Positions 20,886 through 31,152 are shown, numbered from the stretch's first letter. The stretch: 64,000 nucleotides of DNA from Rhizopus arrhizus (GCA_024220505.1 JAKZZE010000013.1:1-64000); one strand, 5' to 3'. Notes: generated from the sequence alone by a model not told the origin. Program-made: numbers and translations.

Positions 20886-22964
20886 ATGCCTCCACTTAAC
20901 GCTAGAAAACGAGCTTATCTTAAAAAACATAGAAATGAGACGAACCAATTTGTCCCTCATTTAAATGATCAAGACTGGGACATGAGCGATTCTGAGCTTA
21001 TAGAATTAAGCAACATAACTGAAATGCGTAATGCTGATCCTACAATCAGCATGTCAATCAACAATGTTTTGCTTGATAATAATGTAAAGCGAAACAGACC
21101 TTTGTCTTATTCGAAAACCTCTAGGTCAACACGCTGGAGACGAGAAAAAGAAGCTAAATCTGTTAATGATAAGGGCAAACTCGAGAGTTTTGGATTTGTA
21201 TCTATTGCCCCTGTTGTAGAAGCCAGTTCTCCCATATTGTCAAAGAATGAAATACAACTTTTGAGAATCCAAGAAATACTTCCAAAACTTCAAATGTATG
21301 TGAAACCTGTGATGAACTCGAAGGATAAAGAAAACACGATCGAGAGATACAGTTTTATGCAATACTCTTCGATTTATACTTACTTTATTAAGAGAATTGA
21401 GGGTATTCCTATTACTTTGGCTTCTCGTGAGGCAGCTAGAATTCATTGGGCAGATAACAACGTTGCGTATCGTGCCATGACTATCGTAAAATGGGCTAAA
21501 GAATATTTGAGTCAAGGGGTGTTATCGAGACATCGACAAGGTGTTCATTCAAAAAGAAAGTCTTTTCTTAATGATGCCGATATCAAGGAAATGGTTCTCG
21601 AAGAAATACGTAGAATGAAGCCTGCTGAACGTTCTTTGGTTACTATTAAAAAATTCATTGATGAAGTAGTTATCCCATCCAAATTGGGCGTAATAATGCA
21701 ACCTGTTCCTGAAAGCACGCTCAGTAACTATCTCCATGAATGGGGTTATGTCTATAGAAAGAACAAAAAAACCATTTACTTCGATGGTCACGAACGCGAA
21801 GATGTGGTCGAGTATAGAAGCGTTTGGTCGAAGAGGATGCTCGAATATATGGAAAAAATGGATTTTTACTCTGGAGAAACTGAGGAAGATGTATTGGAGC
21901 CAAATGCATTACCAGAAGGCGAGAGAAAGTGCGTGTTCGTTACGCACGATGAAAGTACTTTCTACGCAAATGATGGTAAGAACGATATGTGGTTAGCTGA
22001 TGGAGAAAATTACATCAGAAAAAAGGGTCCTGGGCTATCTATCATGGTGAGTGAGTTTCAATGCCCTTGCCATGGAACAATGAAGATTCAAAAGTGGTCT
22101 TCAAGAAAGCTGTTCAAGGCAGGTACTGCAAGAGATGGATGGTGGACTTCAAAACACATGGTTGAGCAGTTAAAAGAAGATGCAATCGGCCTTTTCGAAG
22201 CACTTCACCCCAATTGTGTAGCTGTTTTTCTCTTTGATAACAGCTCCAATCATGGTGCTTTTGCTGATGATGCTTTGGTCGCCAGCCGAATGACTCTCAA
22301 TGAAAAGCCTTGGCCATTGAGTGAGAAATTCCAGTTCCGAGATACTGTATATATCTCAAGATCCACAGGTATGGAGGAAGTCCAGTCCTTCTACTATGAA
22401 AAAGAGATCAAGAAAAGGGATAAGAAGGGAAACTTGAAAACAAAAAAAGTACGTTATTTCAAGGGAATAAGAAAAATTTTGGAGGAAAGAAGTCTATGGA
22501 TTGGACATGATCTGGAAGGCAAGAAATGGAAGTTACATTGTGGGGCTCCAGATAGAGTTAATCCAATTTGCTGCGCTCTCCATTTTTTAGAGAATTGCCC
22601 TGATTTTAAAAATCAAAAGTCTGCTTTGGAGGAGGTGATCATAAACTCTGGACACGTTTTTGAGCTGTATCCTAAATACCATTGCGAATGTAATTGGATC
22701 GAAATGTACTGGGGTGCAGCAAAAAGAGAAGCTCGCTTGAAATGCGATTACTCCTTTAAGTCTCTTGAGGAAAATATCGATTTATTTTTGGATAAAGCCG
22801 GCGATTTAACACATATACGTAGGTATTTTAGGAGATCAATGGACTTTATTGAAGCTTATAATCGATGTACTGATGTCAGAGAAGTTGTTCAAGAGGTGAA
22901 AAAGTTTGTCGAGAAAAAGTATTTGTCTCACAGAAAAGTCAGAGTGCCTTCAGGTTTGGTATAG
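20886..22964 (+). CDS. Large DDE transposase (692 aa) of the TA-targeting transposon
   Basis: One uninterrupted reading frame fills the element. I chose ATG 20886 (MPPLNARKRAYLKKH); an upstream GTG at 20853 is in frame but a less likely start. The N-terminal third is basic and charged, and a helical region of about residues 155-300 may be the DNA-binding part. Candidate catalytic residues are Asp355 in FVTHDEST, Asp451 in FLFDNSSNH and Glu606 in CNWIEMYWG. The gap of about 154 residues between the last two is far longer than the 34-37 of Tc1 enzymes and contains a Lys-rich insert and a Cys-containing segment (CGAPDRVNPICC). Tc1 enzymes share the DN..NH and N.IE pattern. No stop or shift is visible, so the enzyme could be active. 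It belongs to a class I do not recognise by name. Confidence 0.85.
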   Translation: MPPLNARKRAYLKKHRNETNQFVPHLNDQDWDMSDSELIELSNITEMRNADPTISMSINNVLLDNNVKRNRPLSYSKTSRSTRWRREKEAKSVNDKGKLESFGFVSIAPVVEASSPILSKNEIQLLRIQEILPKLQMYVKPVMNSKDKENTIERYSFMQYSSIYTYFIKRIEGIPITLASREAARIHWADNNVAYRAMTIVKWAKEYLSQGVLSRHRQGVHSKRKSFLNDADIKEMVLEEIRRMKPAERSLVTIKKFIDEVVIPSKLGVIMQPVPESTLSNYLHEWGYVYRKNKKTIYFDGHEREDVVEYRSVWSKRMLEYMEKMDFYSGETEEDVLEPNALPEGERKCVFVTHDESTFYANDGKNDMWLADGENYIRKKGPGLSIMVSEFQCPCHGTMKIQKWSSRKLFKAGTARDGWWTSKHMVEQLKEDAIGLFEALHPNCVAVFLFDNSSNHGAFADDALVASRMTLNEKPWPLSEKFQFRDTVYISRSTGMEEVQSFYYEKEIKKRDKKGNLKTKKVRYFKGIRKILEERSLWIGHDLEGKKWKLHCGAPDRVNPICCALHFLENCPDFKNQKSALEEVIINSGHVFELYPKYHCECNWIEMYWGAAKREARLKCDYSFKSLEENIDLFLDKAGDLTHIRRYFRRSMDFIEAYNRCTDVREVVQEVKKFVEKKYLSHRKVRVPSGLV

Positions 22965-23142
22965 TTAACAATAAATATCATTAAAACTAGGCTTTTTTTC
23001 TAAGAAAAAAACGTCATTAAGTCCCTCTAATTTCAGGAAATAAGCAATGTCTACACTAAATGTCATGAGATGTCCAAAAAAAAAAAAAAAAAAATACACC
23101 TCATGTCCACGATGTCAAAAAAAAAAAAATTGAAACAAAATT
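22965..23142. other. 3' noncoding region of the TA-targeting transposon
   Basis: AT-rich with two poly-A stretches (about 23076-23095 and 23117-23129). A short motif TCATG(A/T)TGTCCA recurs at about 23064 and 23101. No gene is visible. Confidence 0.5.
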
Positions 23143-23143
23143 A

Positions 23144-23174
23144 AAATTTTTCAGGTTTAAGCTTGGTGGCACGT
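23144..23174. repeat. Right terminal inverted repeat of the TA-targeting transposon
   Basis: It ends GCTTGGTGGCACGT, complementary to the left end, and is followed directly by the duplicated TA. Confidence 0.9.
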
Positions 23175-24408
23175 TAGTCTGCATATTCTTGACAATGATG
23201 GCCATGGGACCAACTTCTACCACAATAGCGACAGGGTTTACTTGTGCTTGCTTTTTGAGGAAAATTTTTGTTGCCATAATACTTGTTGTTTATGGTCGAC
23301 GCAGCATCATTTTTCTTGTTTGATTTACTATAGCAATCATCTTCATTGTGATTTGCATTAGCACCACCATGTCTTGAACAAAAGAAAGCACCAGACGAAC
23401 CATGACCTTTGTTTCTTTTTTGAATACCAAAAGGACCAGCATTTGTGTGAATTCTTTTATTACCACTGGCAACATTGGCATAGGATGAGCTTGCATATGT
23501 CCTTGGATCATCTCCTAGCAGATTTCTAGCTATTTCAGCAGCTCTCTCTACAGTCCATGGTACGTTTTTATTTTCTTTCAAAACAAAAGCTGTCTTACAC
23601 TTCTCAAGAACAGGTTCAGAGAATGATGCTTTAAATCTAGCAGCCACCATAGGATCATTTTATTTGCCCCAGCCTCAATACAAGTGCTTAAAAATCGGGT
23701 CATATACGAAGAGATGGATTCATTTTTATTCATGGTCATTGTGAATAGACGATGCATAGCATCTGTTCTAGCATTATCAGTCAAGAATTTGTTTGTAAAT
23801 ACAATTCTAGCTGTATTCCATGTATCACATCTTTTGAGCTCTTTCTCGATCCAATCATCATGGTCGAAGGCCAAAGAAACAGGGAGATACCGGCGCCAAA
23901 CCTCTTGAATGTCCAAGGCAGCAGAATAGATAACCTTTTCAAAGGACCGCAAAAAGTGTTCGACAGATTCATAACATTTCTCACCAGGAAATGGGACATC
24001 AGGCCAAGAGGAGAGTTGAAACTTGGGTATATCATTTTGTGTTAACCGCAAACCAATTTCCTTCTTGACAGGAGTGATTACAGGAGAAACAAGTTTACCA
24101 GAGAGAGCAAGTAACTGTGCACCATATTTTCTCATTTTTTTAAACGCCAAGTCTGCTTGTTCTTCTTCACCAGCCATTATATGTTTTTGATATAACCGAG
24201 CAGATTCTTCCTTTTTATACCTTATGAGTTTTGAAACTTCAGCATCAATGTCATCATGATCATTAATATCTTCATGCGCATTGGCATTTATAGTAGGGGT
24301 TACTTCAGAGCCATCTTCAGTTAGAGAGGGGTCTTGACTTGTTTGTTCGATCTCCATATCGGATGGATCTTGCTCCATGGGTCGATCTTCTTGTTTAGGG
24401 TTTTCCAT
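23175..24408 (-). pseudogene. gag: G1 gag (capsid and zinc knuckle region), with a one-base frameshift
   Basis: It starts at ATG 24408 (MENPKQEDRP), 47 bases after the 5' LTR. The first segment has an acidic N-terminus and a capsid-like region (FPGEKCYESVEHFLRSFEKV). It shifts frame near 23655, where a run of A is one base shorter than the reading requires, and continues as VAARFKASFSEPVLEK to a Cys/His cluster (CRYCGRSWSHGHHC). It is then cut by the DNA transposon at 23175. G5 gag is colinear (FPNEEVFESVEHFL; CHQPWFKGHVC). A programmed shift is conceivable, but G5 lacks one. Confidence 0.85.
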
Positions 24409-24455
24409 AGCAGTTTACCAGGGTAGGAACCAGAAGGATGATTAATTTTAAAAAA

Positions 24456-24915
24456 TGTTTTAATCGCAAGATTAAATAAAAAATTAAACAAAAAAACAAT
24501 AGCAGCAATATAAAATTAAAATCCTTCTTTATTGCAGATTTCTTTATATTGCGAAAAGGCCTCGCTTTATGGATAAAAAGTTGGCATCTATTTATATTCT
24601 TTGTGAGCGTAGATATAAAAGATATAGACTCGGTCACGATGTCGTGCTGAAGAACCAATGATTAAGCTAAAGCTTGTCGATGTTCTAATATATGCATCTG
24701 AAGTTGAACAATAGAAATAATAACCAGTCAATTAACTTTGATCTAATTACTTTTGGGGTTGACAATTGATTAGACTCTCTAGGATGACAGATATTGATCT
24801 TATTGTTCTAAATTTGGAAAAGTGTGGAATTGTTCAATCATAGTTTAATCTTTTGTGTATCGTTATTTATTTTAATACAACTGATATCATATAGAAAATA
24901 ACTATGTTTACAACA
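24456..24915 (-). repeat. 5' LTR of G1
   Basis: 460 bp with TG...CA ends, differing from the other LTR at one base that I can see. The leader to gag is only 47 bases, and I could not identify a convincing tRNA primer site. Confidence 0.95.
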
Positions 24916-25014
24916 CTATGTATTGTTATTATTATTTTATTCAAATAAAAAAAAAAGCTATTTTTTATAAACCAAATCCCTATTTTTTTGTATATATAAA
25001 GCAATATTTATTGC

Positions 25015-25140
25015 AATATGAATGGTCAATAAAGAAGTATATAAGCTATATAAGTGGTCAATAAAGAAATATATAAGGCAATATGAGTGGTCAATAAAGA
25101 AGTATATAAGGCAATATGAGTGGTTTATAAAAGAGCAAAA
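25015..25140. repeat. Subterminal 34-bp tandem repeat, element 2
   Basis: Four units with core GTGGTCAATAAAGAAGTATA, matching 7308-7440. Confidence 0.8.
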
Positions 25141-25467
25141 AGACAAATAAAGTAGTGTTTTACAAAGCGTGATTGGTTGCCAAGCACCATTAGATATCAA
25201 ATTGATAATAAACAAGAGCCACAACGTAACTGATGAAAGATCCATCTTGAAAGATCAGTTAACGAAAAAGTCTCCCAACAGTCTCCTGTGTTGGCCACAA
25301 ATCTTGCACCATCACATAACCAAAGGGCGAGCAATAACTTACACGATTTGTGGCAGAGACAGGAGGCTGTGCGTGGATAAATCTCTTACCTGATTGTACA
25401 CGATTGTAAATTATTTCGCAAGATTGGTAAACGATTTGTTACCCAATTTACACTATTATTTGCAGTG

Positions 25468-26111
25468 GATTTCTTAATAAGGAAATTGAAAATTTTAAAG
25501 TCCGAAGACAGCAATGTTACAACCATCCGCCTTAATTGCTATGGTTACAATCATCTGTACATCTATTTTCAGCAAGATAACGATCCTAAACACACGTCTA
25601 AGCTAGCTAGGCAATGGTTCAAGGATAATAACTTCAAGTGTGACCATACCTTCAACTGGCCTTCACAAAGTCCAGATCTAAACCCAATAGAGCACATCTG
25701 GCACCACCTTAAGCTCAAGTTAAGTGCATATGATATTAGGGCAAAAGGTGTGCATGAATTATGGGATCGTGTTGAAAAAGAATGGTCTACTTTTACAGCA
25801 GAAGACTGCAGGAGATACATAGACAGTATGCCTGATCGTTGTAGAGCTGCAATTGCTGCGAAGGGCGGTCATACTAGATATTAATAAAATAAAGCATGTA
25901 GTGGAAAAATGGTTCCAATGTTGGTTTTTGTACTTAATGTTAGTTTATTCCCGATTGTGTAACAGTTCAAACAAAATTCTTTTTCACTGATATAAGCTGT
26001 AAAAGCGCTACAAAATGCATGTTTCTGTGAGTCGTTACCATTTGTAGCTCAAAAGTTATAAAGCGTTAAAGTTGCGAGACGAAAACATTGGAACCATTTA
26101 TCCACCCACTG
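25468..26111 (+). mobile_element. Truncated copy of the Tc1-A family
   Basis: The right 215-bp inverted terminal segment (about 25897-26111) and the C-terminal transposase part are present, followed by TA at 26112-26113. The left part is missing and the copy abuts the end of CACTA element 2. It closely matches 38768-40407, so truncation is recent or the family is young. Confidence 0.85.
25555..25884 (+). pseudogene. C-terminal fragment of a Tc1-A transposase
   Basis: It encodes YFQQDNDPKHTSK, SQSPDLNPIEHIWHH and the C-terminus ending KGGHTRY, essentially the same as the intact enzyme at 38995-40005. The N-terminal DNA-binding domain and first catalytic Asp are absent. Sequence from 25468 to 25554 is only weakly similar to the matching part of Tc1-A. 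Confidence 0.85.
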
Positions 26112-26113
26112 TA

Positions 26114-26397
26114 TCTCAACCTTGTCGTGCGTCTTGCCCACCTCACCACCACCGTCCACAACACATCCACGGCTCGTGTGGAATCTTAGTAGAATGTTAG
26201 AGCCTGACTGTTTATATGGGAAGTTCATTAGTGAGCGTATGACCCCATTTAAAGAACATTCACTCACTTTTCTTGATCCATGTAGGGAGAGCTACAATTC
26301 TAAACCAGACTTTGATGAACTGGCTACGACCTTTACTGACATCATACACTCCTGTCTTGATGATTCTGTTGGCCGTCGTACTCCCAAGAGTACTAAC
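26114..26397 (+). pseudogene. LINE fragment a (region between endonuclease and reverse transcriptase)
   Basis: It reads VWNLSRMLEPDCLYGKF and DFDELATTFTDIIHSCLDDSVGRRTPKSTN, typical of the part before the reverse transcriptase in APE-type LINE ORF2. It stops at the G2 LTR, after CTAAC (26393-26397). It continues in frame with the complement of 30576 downwards (NAWFWTPDLQFEF), so both are one gene split by G2. Confidence 0.75.
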
Positions 26398-26965
26398 TGT
26401 TGTAGAACAGCAACTGATTGTAATTGACATTGATAAACATAAGTCTTAATACAAGATCATAATTAAATAAAAGAAAAATATAAGTTTATTTAAATAAGAT
26501 CATACAATCAATTCCAATTAAACATGTTCTTTTAGAATATGTTTAGTGTTAATGAGAGTTCTTTGATAAGAAGAAGTATCAACTAAAATAACAAGATCCA
26601 ATCCAATATCAGGAATATTGCTAATCTTTCACATAATTGAAATAACGCGTAAAATAACCTTATTCAAATCAGTGAAGAATTCCCAGAATAAAAGATAATC
26701 TATGACAGACATACAAAAGAACAAATGAAAAGTTTTCATAATCATAATTATAGATGATACTTGCTAAAGTACCTGAATATTAGAAGAACGCTTACAATAG
26801 AAGATATCAAGCCACTCACTCAATAAGATATAAATACCTGCCTTCAATTAGAATAATTTTTACTTTAACTTAAACTGAAATAAAGATCAGTCTCAAAAAG
26901 TACCTACACTGTTTCTTTATTTTTGTTTCTACCTTTTTCTTAATAACTATTACCATTATACAACA
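26398..26965 (-). repeat. LTR of G2, reversed copy (3' LTR before an inversion)
   Basis: 568 bp with TG...CA ends, the complement of 30582-31152. The inner 3' two-thirds look identical, while several differences cluster in about the first 150 bases. The outer flank is CTAAC, complementary to GTTAG before the other LTR. Its inner side now touches an unrelated gag gene, marking a rearrangement breakpoint. Confidence 0.85.
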
Positions 26966-28208
26966 CCATTTTTCTTTTTTTAGTATTGGCGTTATCGTCC
27001 TGTTCAACGAGTTTTTTGGTATTATCTTCCTTTTTCTTATCCTTAAGGATGTTCAACAAAGCAGATTCCAAGTTGGCCATTTCTTTAATGAGAATTGACT
27101 CAAGGACATTCCATTCCTTAGGCAGAGGAATAGGTAAGTTGCGTGTTGAATAAATACTTTCTCCAGTGATATTGGAGCTAGTAGAGACAAGCGAGGGAAG
27201 ATTTTTTTTGACAGTATCTTGGACAATTTCCTGAAACTTGACAGTGTAAAGCCTCGAAATGAAATGTCCAATCAAGAAAGTGTTATCATGCATGTTAACC
27301 TTTGCACCAAGAGAGAAAAGACGATATCGATCCATTGCTTGGGTCAAAGTTTCACAACGTTCTTGCTTGAAATTGATAAGATTTTTAAACCACATCTCTG
27401 GTGTAGTTTGTGAAGCAAGATCGAAGCGTTGTTTCAAGACTTCTTTTGCCTGATCCCAATTCAAAGCGGTTTTCTTATCTATACAACGTCTTTTAATGAA
27501 ACGTTCGAACCAGTCATGGTCGGTATCACTGTCAGACTTTTCAAAAGAAACTTCCAGGTAGTGCAACCAATGATCCTCTACAGATACATCATAATCCAAG
27601 AATTTTCTTTGGAAATCTCTAATGAACATATCCAAAGATGGTTCATTACTTGGATTGACGTTTTTATCACCTTCGCGAAGAGTGAGCTGATACAGAGCAC
27701 TAGCGGTAGGGTTGACGTTGAATTTTGGGATTTCACGGCTTGGGATAAGTCTATCCTTGGGTGATGAATTTCTAGATCCATTGCCCTTCAACTCATGATT
27801 ACGCAGTTCTAACTGGGAAGCAATAAGAGCGTCAACATCATTTAAGGCTGATACAGCATACCTCAATTGCTTTTCATTTTCTTCAAGTAAAGTTAGCTTA
27901 TTTTCTAAAATAAAACTCGCTTTATTATTATTTAATTTTTCAATTAAATTAAAGAACAAAGATTTTTGAGCCATTAACCTCTCCATATACTTGGAAGGGT
28001 CCGAAGAAGGAACAGCAGGAGAAGAATCAGTAACTTCATCCATCTCAACATCAGTTTCAATGGATGCATCATCACGAGGATGGATGGATGAGTTTGACGC
28101 TCTACTTTCGAGAGTTTCAAGATCCATTCTATCCAAGGACTTAGCTACTTCATCAGCTGAATCCTTTTCAACGTTTTTGGCAGGGGATTGATTAATAGAA
28201 GAATTCAT
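26940..28208 (-). pseudogene. gag: gag of Gypsy element G3, truncated at the inversion joint
   Basis: An open frame of about 422 codons starts at ATG 28208, nine bases after its LTR. The N-terminus is acidic, with a coiled-coil-like stretch (LIEKLNNNKASFILENKLTL) and a capsid-like centre (FIRDFQRKFLDYDVSVEDHWLHYLEV). No zinc knuckle is present. The last codons (about VLYNGNSY) come from the G2 LTR, so the natural C-terminus and all of pol are missing. The gag is only distantly similar to those of G1, G2 and G5. Confidence 0.8.
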
Positions 28209-28217
28209 TCAAAAAAA

Positions 28218-28549
28218 TGAGATATTTGCAGATAAAAGTGAGAAAAAAGAAAGGAAATAGTACTTGAAAACTAGTGAATGAGTCTCTATGTAACCTCTTT
28301 ATTAGATTTCAAGACGAGAGAGAGAACCCATTTAATCAAACTACGCCTTTATATAGGAAATGAAATTATTCAGGGACCGAAGTGAGTTCAAGGTCAATTT
28401 TAGTATTGAGCTTGAACAATATAAACATTGTATATGAGCTTTTAAGGAATATGTAATAAGTAATATTATGTATTCAGTACTTGTTATTTCTTATATAAGA
28501 TCTGAGTAATCTCATACGAATAATAGTATTTAATGATGTAAATACGACA
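28218..28549 (-). repeat. 5' LTR of G3
   Basis: 332 bp, matching the solo LTR at 43450-43783. It lies inside a G4 LTR, which it cuts after the motif CAATCATATA. Confidence 0.85.
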
Positions 28550-28736
28550 TATATGATTGACTGCGATTGACTGTGATTTAGTCCCTGGATTTAATATAAT
28601 TTAACCGTGCAATTACGCAGCATCTTATCCTTAATGAAGATTATCCGAATTAACCTGTAGCCTATCTATTGGATATATTTTACATGTAGCTTATTAATAC
28701 TGTTTTCATATCGAGTTATGAATGATGGATACATCA
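28550..28736 (-). repeat. G4 LTR, first 187 bp
   Basis: The complement starts TGATGTATCCATCATTCATA and matches 36132 onward, up to where G3 interrupts it. The outer flank is GTCAT (28737-28741), complementary to ATGAC after the other G4 LTR at 36548-36552. Confidence 0.85.
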
Positions 28737-28756
28737 GTCATCCTTATGTTTCCATG

Positions 28757-29416
28757 TGTTTAGGAAAGGGGAGTTTTAGGTAAATATAATATAGCAATCA
28801 AAGATAAAGAAATACTGTTAGAACTTGGTATCTCTTTATTAAGTTAAGATAACTATTTCAGATAAAAAATAAATTCTACATGTAAAAAGTGAGAGTATTT
28901 ATAGACATGATACGGATAAAGAATTAGGACAGATTTATAATCAACTTGACAGAATAGATGATTACGATTTCTAATTATTAGTTTAGCCTGTTCCTAGCTT
29001 GTATTGTCAATTATGCTATTGGGATGGTTTCAGATAATTCTGGATAAAGACTATTTAAGGAGACGGTACGGATGAATATAAAGACTTTTAGTTCCGTGAT
29101 TGGATATCATTGCTAACAATAATATCTCAGTCAGGATAAATGTTTTCATGACTAATGATGATCCGGTAAGTAATCGTCATTCCTTATTCAACATGCTCAT
29201 ATTATTAATAAACTATATTACAACCATGTCATCTTATTTGACTATGTGAAGTTAATATGAATAAAGCTTAATATAAAAATCTAATCAAAGTATTTTATTG
29301 ATCTGTGTTGGGAATAATGTTATAAATGATTCCAAGTCATGTCAACATATTATTCAGGATCATATCTGATTCCTTTTACTAAAATAAAGTGACTATAATC
29401 TTATGTATCCTTAACA
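28757..29416 (-). repeat. Solo LTR of the G5 family
   Basis: 660 bp, the complement of the G5 LTRs with scattered differences. The flanks CCATG and GTAAA do not match, so this solo LTR probably arose by recombination between two different insertions. It sits inside Tc1-G, where about 80-100 codons of transposase are missing. Confidence 0.85.
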
Positions 29417-29972
29417 GTAAAATCGGGAACGGTGCTGACTCTACCACCACGGGGTTTGACGCGATCAGGATCAACTTGCTTTTTCATGAGAATAACTAGG
29501 GCTCTAGACACTCCAGTGGCTTGTACAGTATTTTTAGTACCCTTTCCGGCCTTAATTAATGAAATGACGTTATTGCGTGTGTCGTTGCTGAGTTTATAAG
29601 GCATTACAAAGAGGTAGTTGTCAAGTGTAGAAGTAGAGATGTGATGGGGGAAATGAAAAGAAAAGTGTCGCTTTTTTATACATTTTTAGCTTCTCTACGT
29701 CATGATGATACGTTATGTACGTTATCATTGCATCATGTACGCCAAAATAGGGTTTAAAGTACATTTAATCATACTTGCATCATTTTCCATTTAACCCAAA
29801 ATCAATTTTTCTTGATTTAGATCTTTGTGTAACAAGCTAGAATTACATCATTCTTTTCTTCTTATACTATGACGTATGGGCTATCTAATGGTTTTCATTT
29901 CGTAGTTCTGACGTAATTATAGCACTGTGCAGGCCATTTTATGGTTTTGTTAGGCAGTTGACAGTAGGACTG
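29417..29972 (-). pseudogene. N-terminal half of Tc1-G (HTH part of transposase plus terminal repeat)
   Basis: ATG at 29604 begins MPYKLSNDTRNNVISL, an HTH region typical of Tc1 transposases, readable to about PDFT before the G5 LTR. The end of the element lies at 29972 (complement CAGTCCTACTGTCAACTGCC), next to TA at 29973-29974. The other half is at 36548-37271 in opposite orientation. Confidence 0.8.
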
Positions 29973-30581
29973 TAGCTGCGCAACGCACCATGACTTGGGG
30001 ACAGAGGATCATCGCCAGCAGAGTTGATAGAGAGCTTTTAAAACAGGAACAATATCTTTCACCACTTGGAGTAGTATCTCAGTCCTCAGCTGATCCACTC
30101 CAGGAGCTTTACGTCTGGAGAGACGACGCACCAGAGCTTCACGAACTGTCTCAATACCAATAGGGCAGGAAGAGTTACCAGTAGGATGGGGGCCATCAGG
30201 TATAGGTGGGGCTGGATATCTATTCTGAGGCAGGAAGGAGACAGAAAAGACTTGACGAAAGTGATCAGCCATAACTTGGGCAGCCGCAGAAGTACCCTCA
30301 GGATGGGGCAAATTGTGGTGTAGAGGTGCGGTTACGACAGACCTTGCGGATGATGGACGTGGTTTCGTGGAGAGGACCAGAGGACAATTTCTGGCAGAAC
30401 TGTTTCCAAGTCGCTCAGCGTCGACGTTGGAGTGCCGATTTAAATCGTCTGCAAGCAGCAGTAAAAGTGTCCCAGCGCATTGCTTTTTCTACACCAGCAG
30501 CACGTTTCCAATGTAGTCTACAGCGCTCGCGATAGTCAAATTCAAATTGTAAATCTGGTGTCCAGAACCATGCATTGTTAG
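29973..30581 (-). pseudogene. LINE fragment b (reversed by the inversion)
   Basis: The complement reads NAWFWTPDLQFEF and FRQVFSVSFLPQNRYP, then LSRRKAPGVDQLRTEILLQV, the start of a LINE reverse transcriptase. There is a TGA near 30419 and another stop near 30010. It joins fragment a at 26397 (through CTAAC) and fragment c at 37272 (through TA). Confidence 0.85.
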
Positions 30582-31152
30582 TGTTGTATAATGGTAATAG
30601 TTATTAAGAAAAATGTAGAAACAAAGATCAAGAAACAGTGTGAGTACTTTTTGAGACTGATCTTTATTTCAGTTTAAGTTTTTTTAGTAAAAATTATTCT
30701 AATTGAAGGTAGGTATTTATATCTTATTGAGTGAGTGGCTTGATATCTTCTATTGTAAGCGTTCTTCTAATATTCAGGTACTTTAGCAAGTATCATCTAT
30801 AATTATGATTATGAAAACTTTTCATTTGTTCTTTTGTATGTCTGTCATAGATTATCTTTTATTCTGGGAATTCTTCACTGATTTGAATAAGGTTATTTTA
30901 CGCGTTATTTCAATTATGTGAAAGATTAGCAATATTCCTGATATTGGATTGGATCTTGTTATTTTAGTTGATACTTCTTCTTATCAAAGAACTCTCATTA
31001 ACACTAAACATATTCTAAAAGAACATGTTTAATTGGAATTGATTGTATGATCTTATTTAAATAAACTTATATTTTTCTTTTATTTAATTATGATCTTGTA
31101 TTAAGACTTATGTTTATCAATGTCAATTACAATCAGTTGCTGTTCTACAACA
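30582..31152 (+). repeat. 5' LTR of G2
   Basis: 571 bp, TGTTGTATAATGG...TTCTACAACA, preceded by GTTAG (30577-30581). The gag-pol frame already opens inside its last 33 bases. Confidence 0.9.

Larger units (their letters stand above)
20523..23174 (+). mobile_element. TA-targeting DNA transposon with a large DDE transposase, inserted in G1
   Basis: It is 2652 bp and flanked by TA (20521-20522 and 23175-23176). The inverted ends begin ACGTGCCACCAAGCTTAAAC. Removing it restores a continuous gag frame in the host retrotransposon, which proves insertion. TA duplication and the transposase motifs place it in or near the IS630-Tc1-mariner superfamily, but size and spacing differ from ordinary Tc1 elements. 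Confidence 0.9.
16206..24915 (-). mobile_element. Ty3/Gypsy chromodomain retrotransposon G1, interrupted by a DNA transposon
   Basis: Two 460-bp LTRs bound the element, and CTATG is duplicated at 16201-16205 and 24916-24920. The element reads on the minus strand: 5' LTR 24456-24915, gag, pol, polypurine tract, 3' LTR 16206-16665. The interior is split at a TA by the transposon at 20523-23174. I find only one difference between the LTRs (near 16453 versus 24703), so insertion is recent. Even so, the coding region has a frameshift, an in-frame stop and the insertion. Confidence 0.93.
14025..25467 (+). mobile_element. CACTA-like element 2, non-autonomous deletion derivative, interrupted by a Gypsy element
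   Basis: It starts CACTGCAAATAAT at 14025 and ends ATTATTTGCAGTG at 25467. Without the Gypsy insertion it would be about 2.7 kb. Its left arm matches 390-1620 and its right part matches 6290-7764 of element 1, but the transposase and accessory gene are missing. The flanks (TTC and GAT) do not form a duplication, so an end may have been rearranged after insertion. Confidence 0.75.

Noticed and set aside
24409..24455. Standard tRNA primer binding site next to the G1 5' LTR
   Set aside because: A TGG occurs in the leader, but not directly at the LTR edge and without a match to a tRNA 3' end that I could support.
30313..30535. Plus-strand reading frames over LINE fragment b
   Set aside because: The minus strand carries the LINE motifs and joins fragments a and c in frame; the plus-strand frames are shadows.
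26398..31152. Inverted LTR pair read as a single foldback or inverted-repeat transposon
   Set aside because: The LINE fragments, Tc1-G halves and target duplications show two LTRs of one Gypsy element separated by an inversion.
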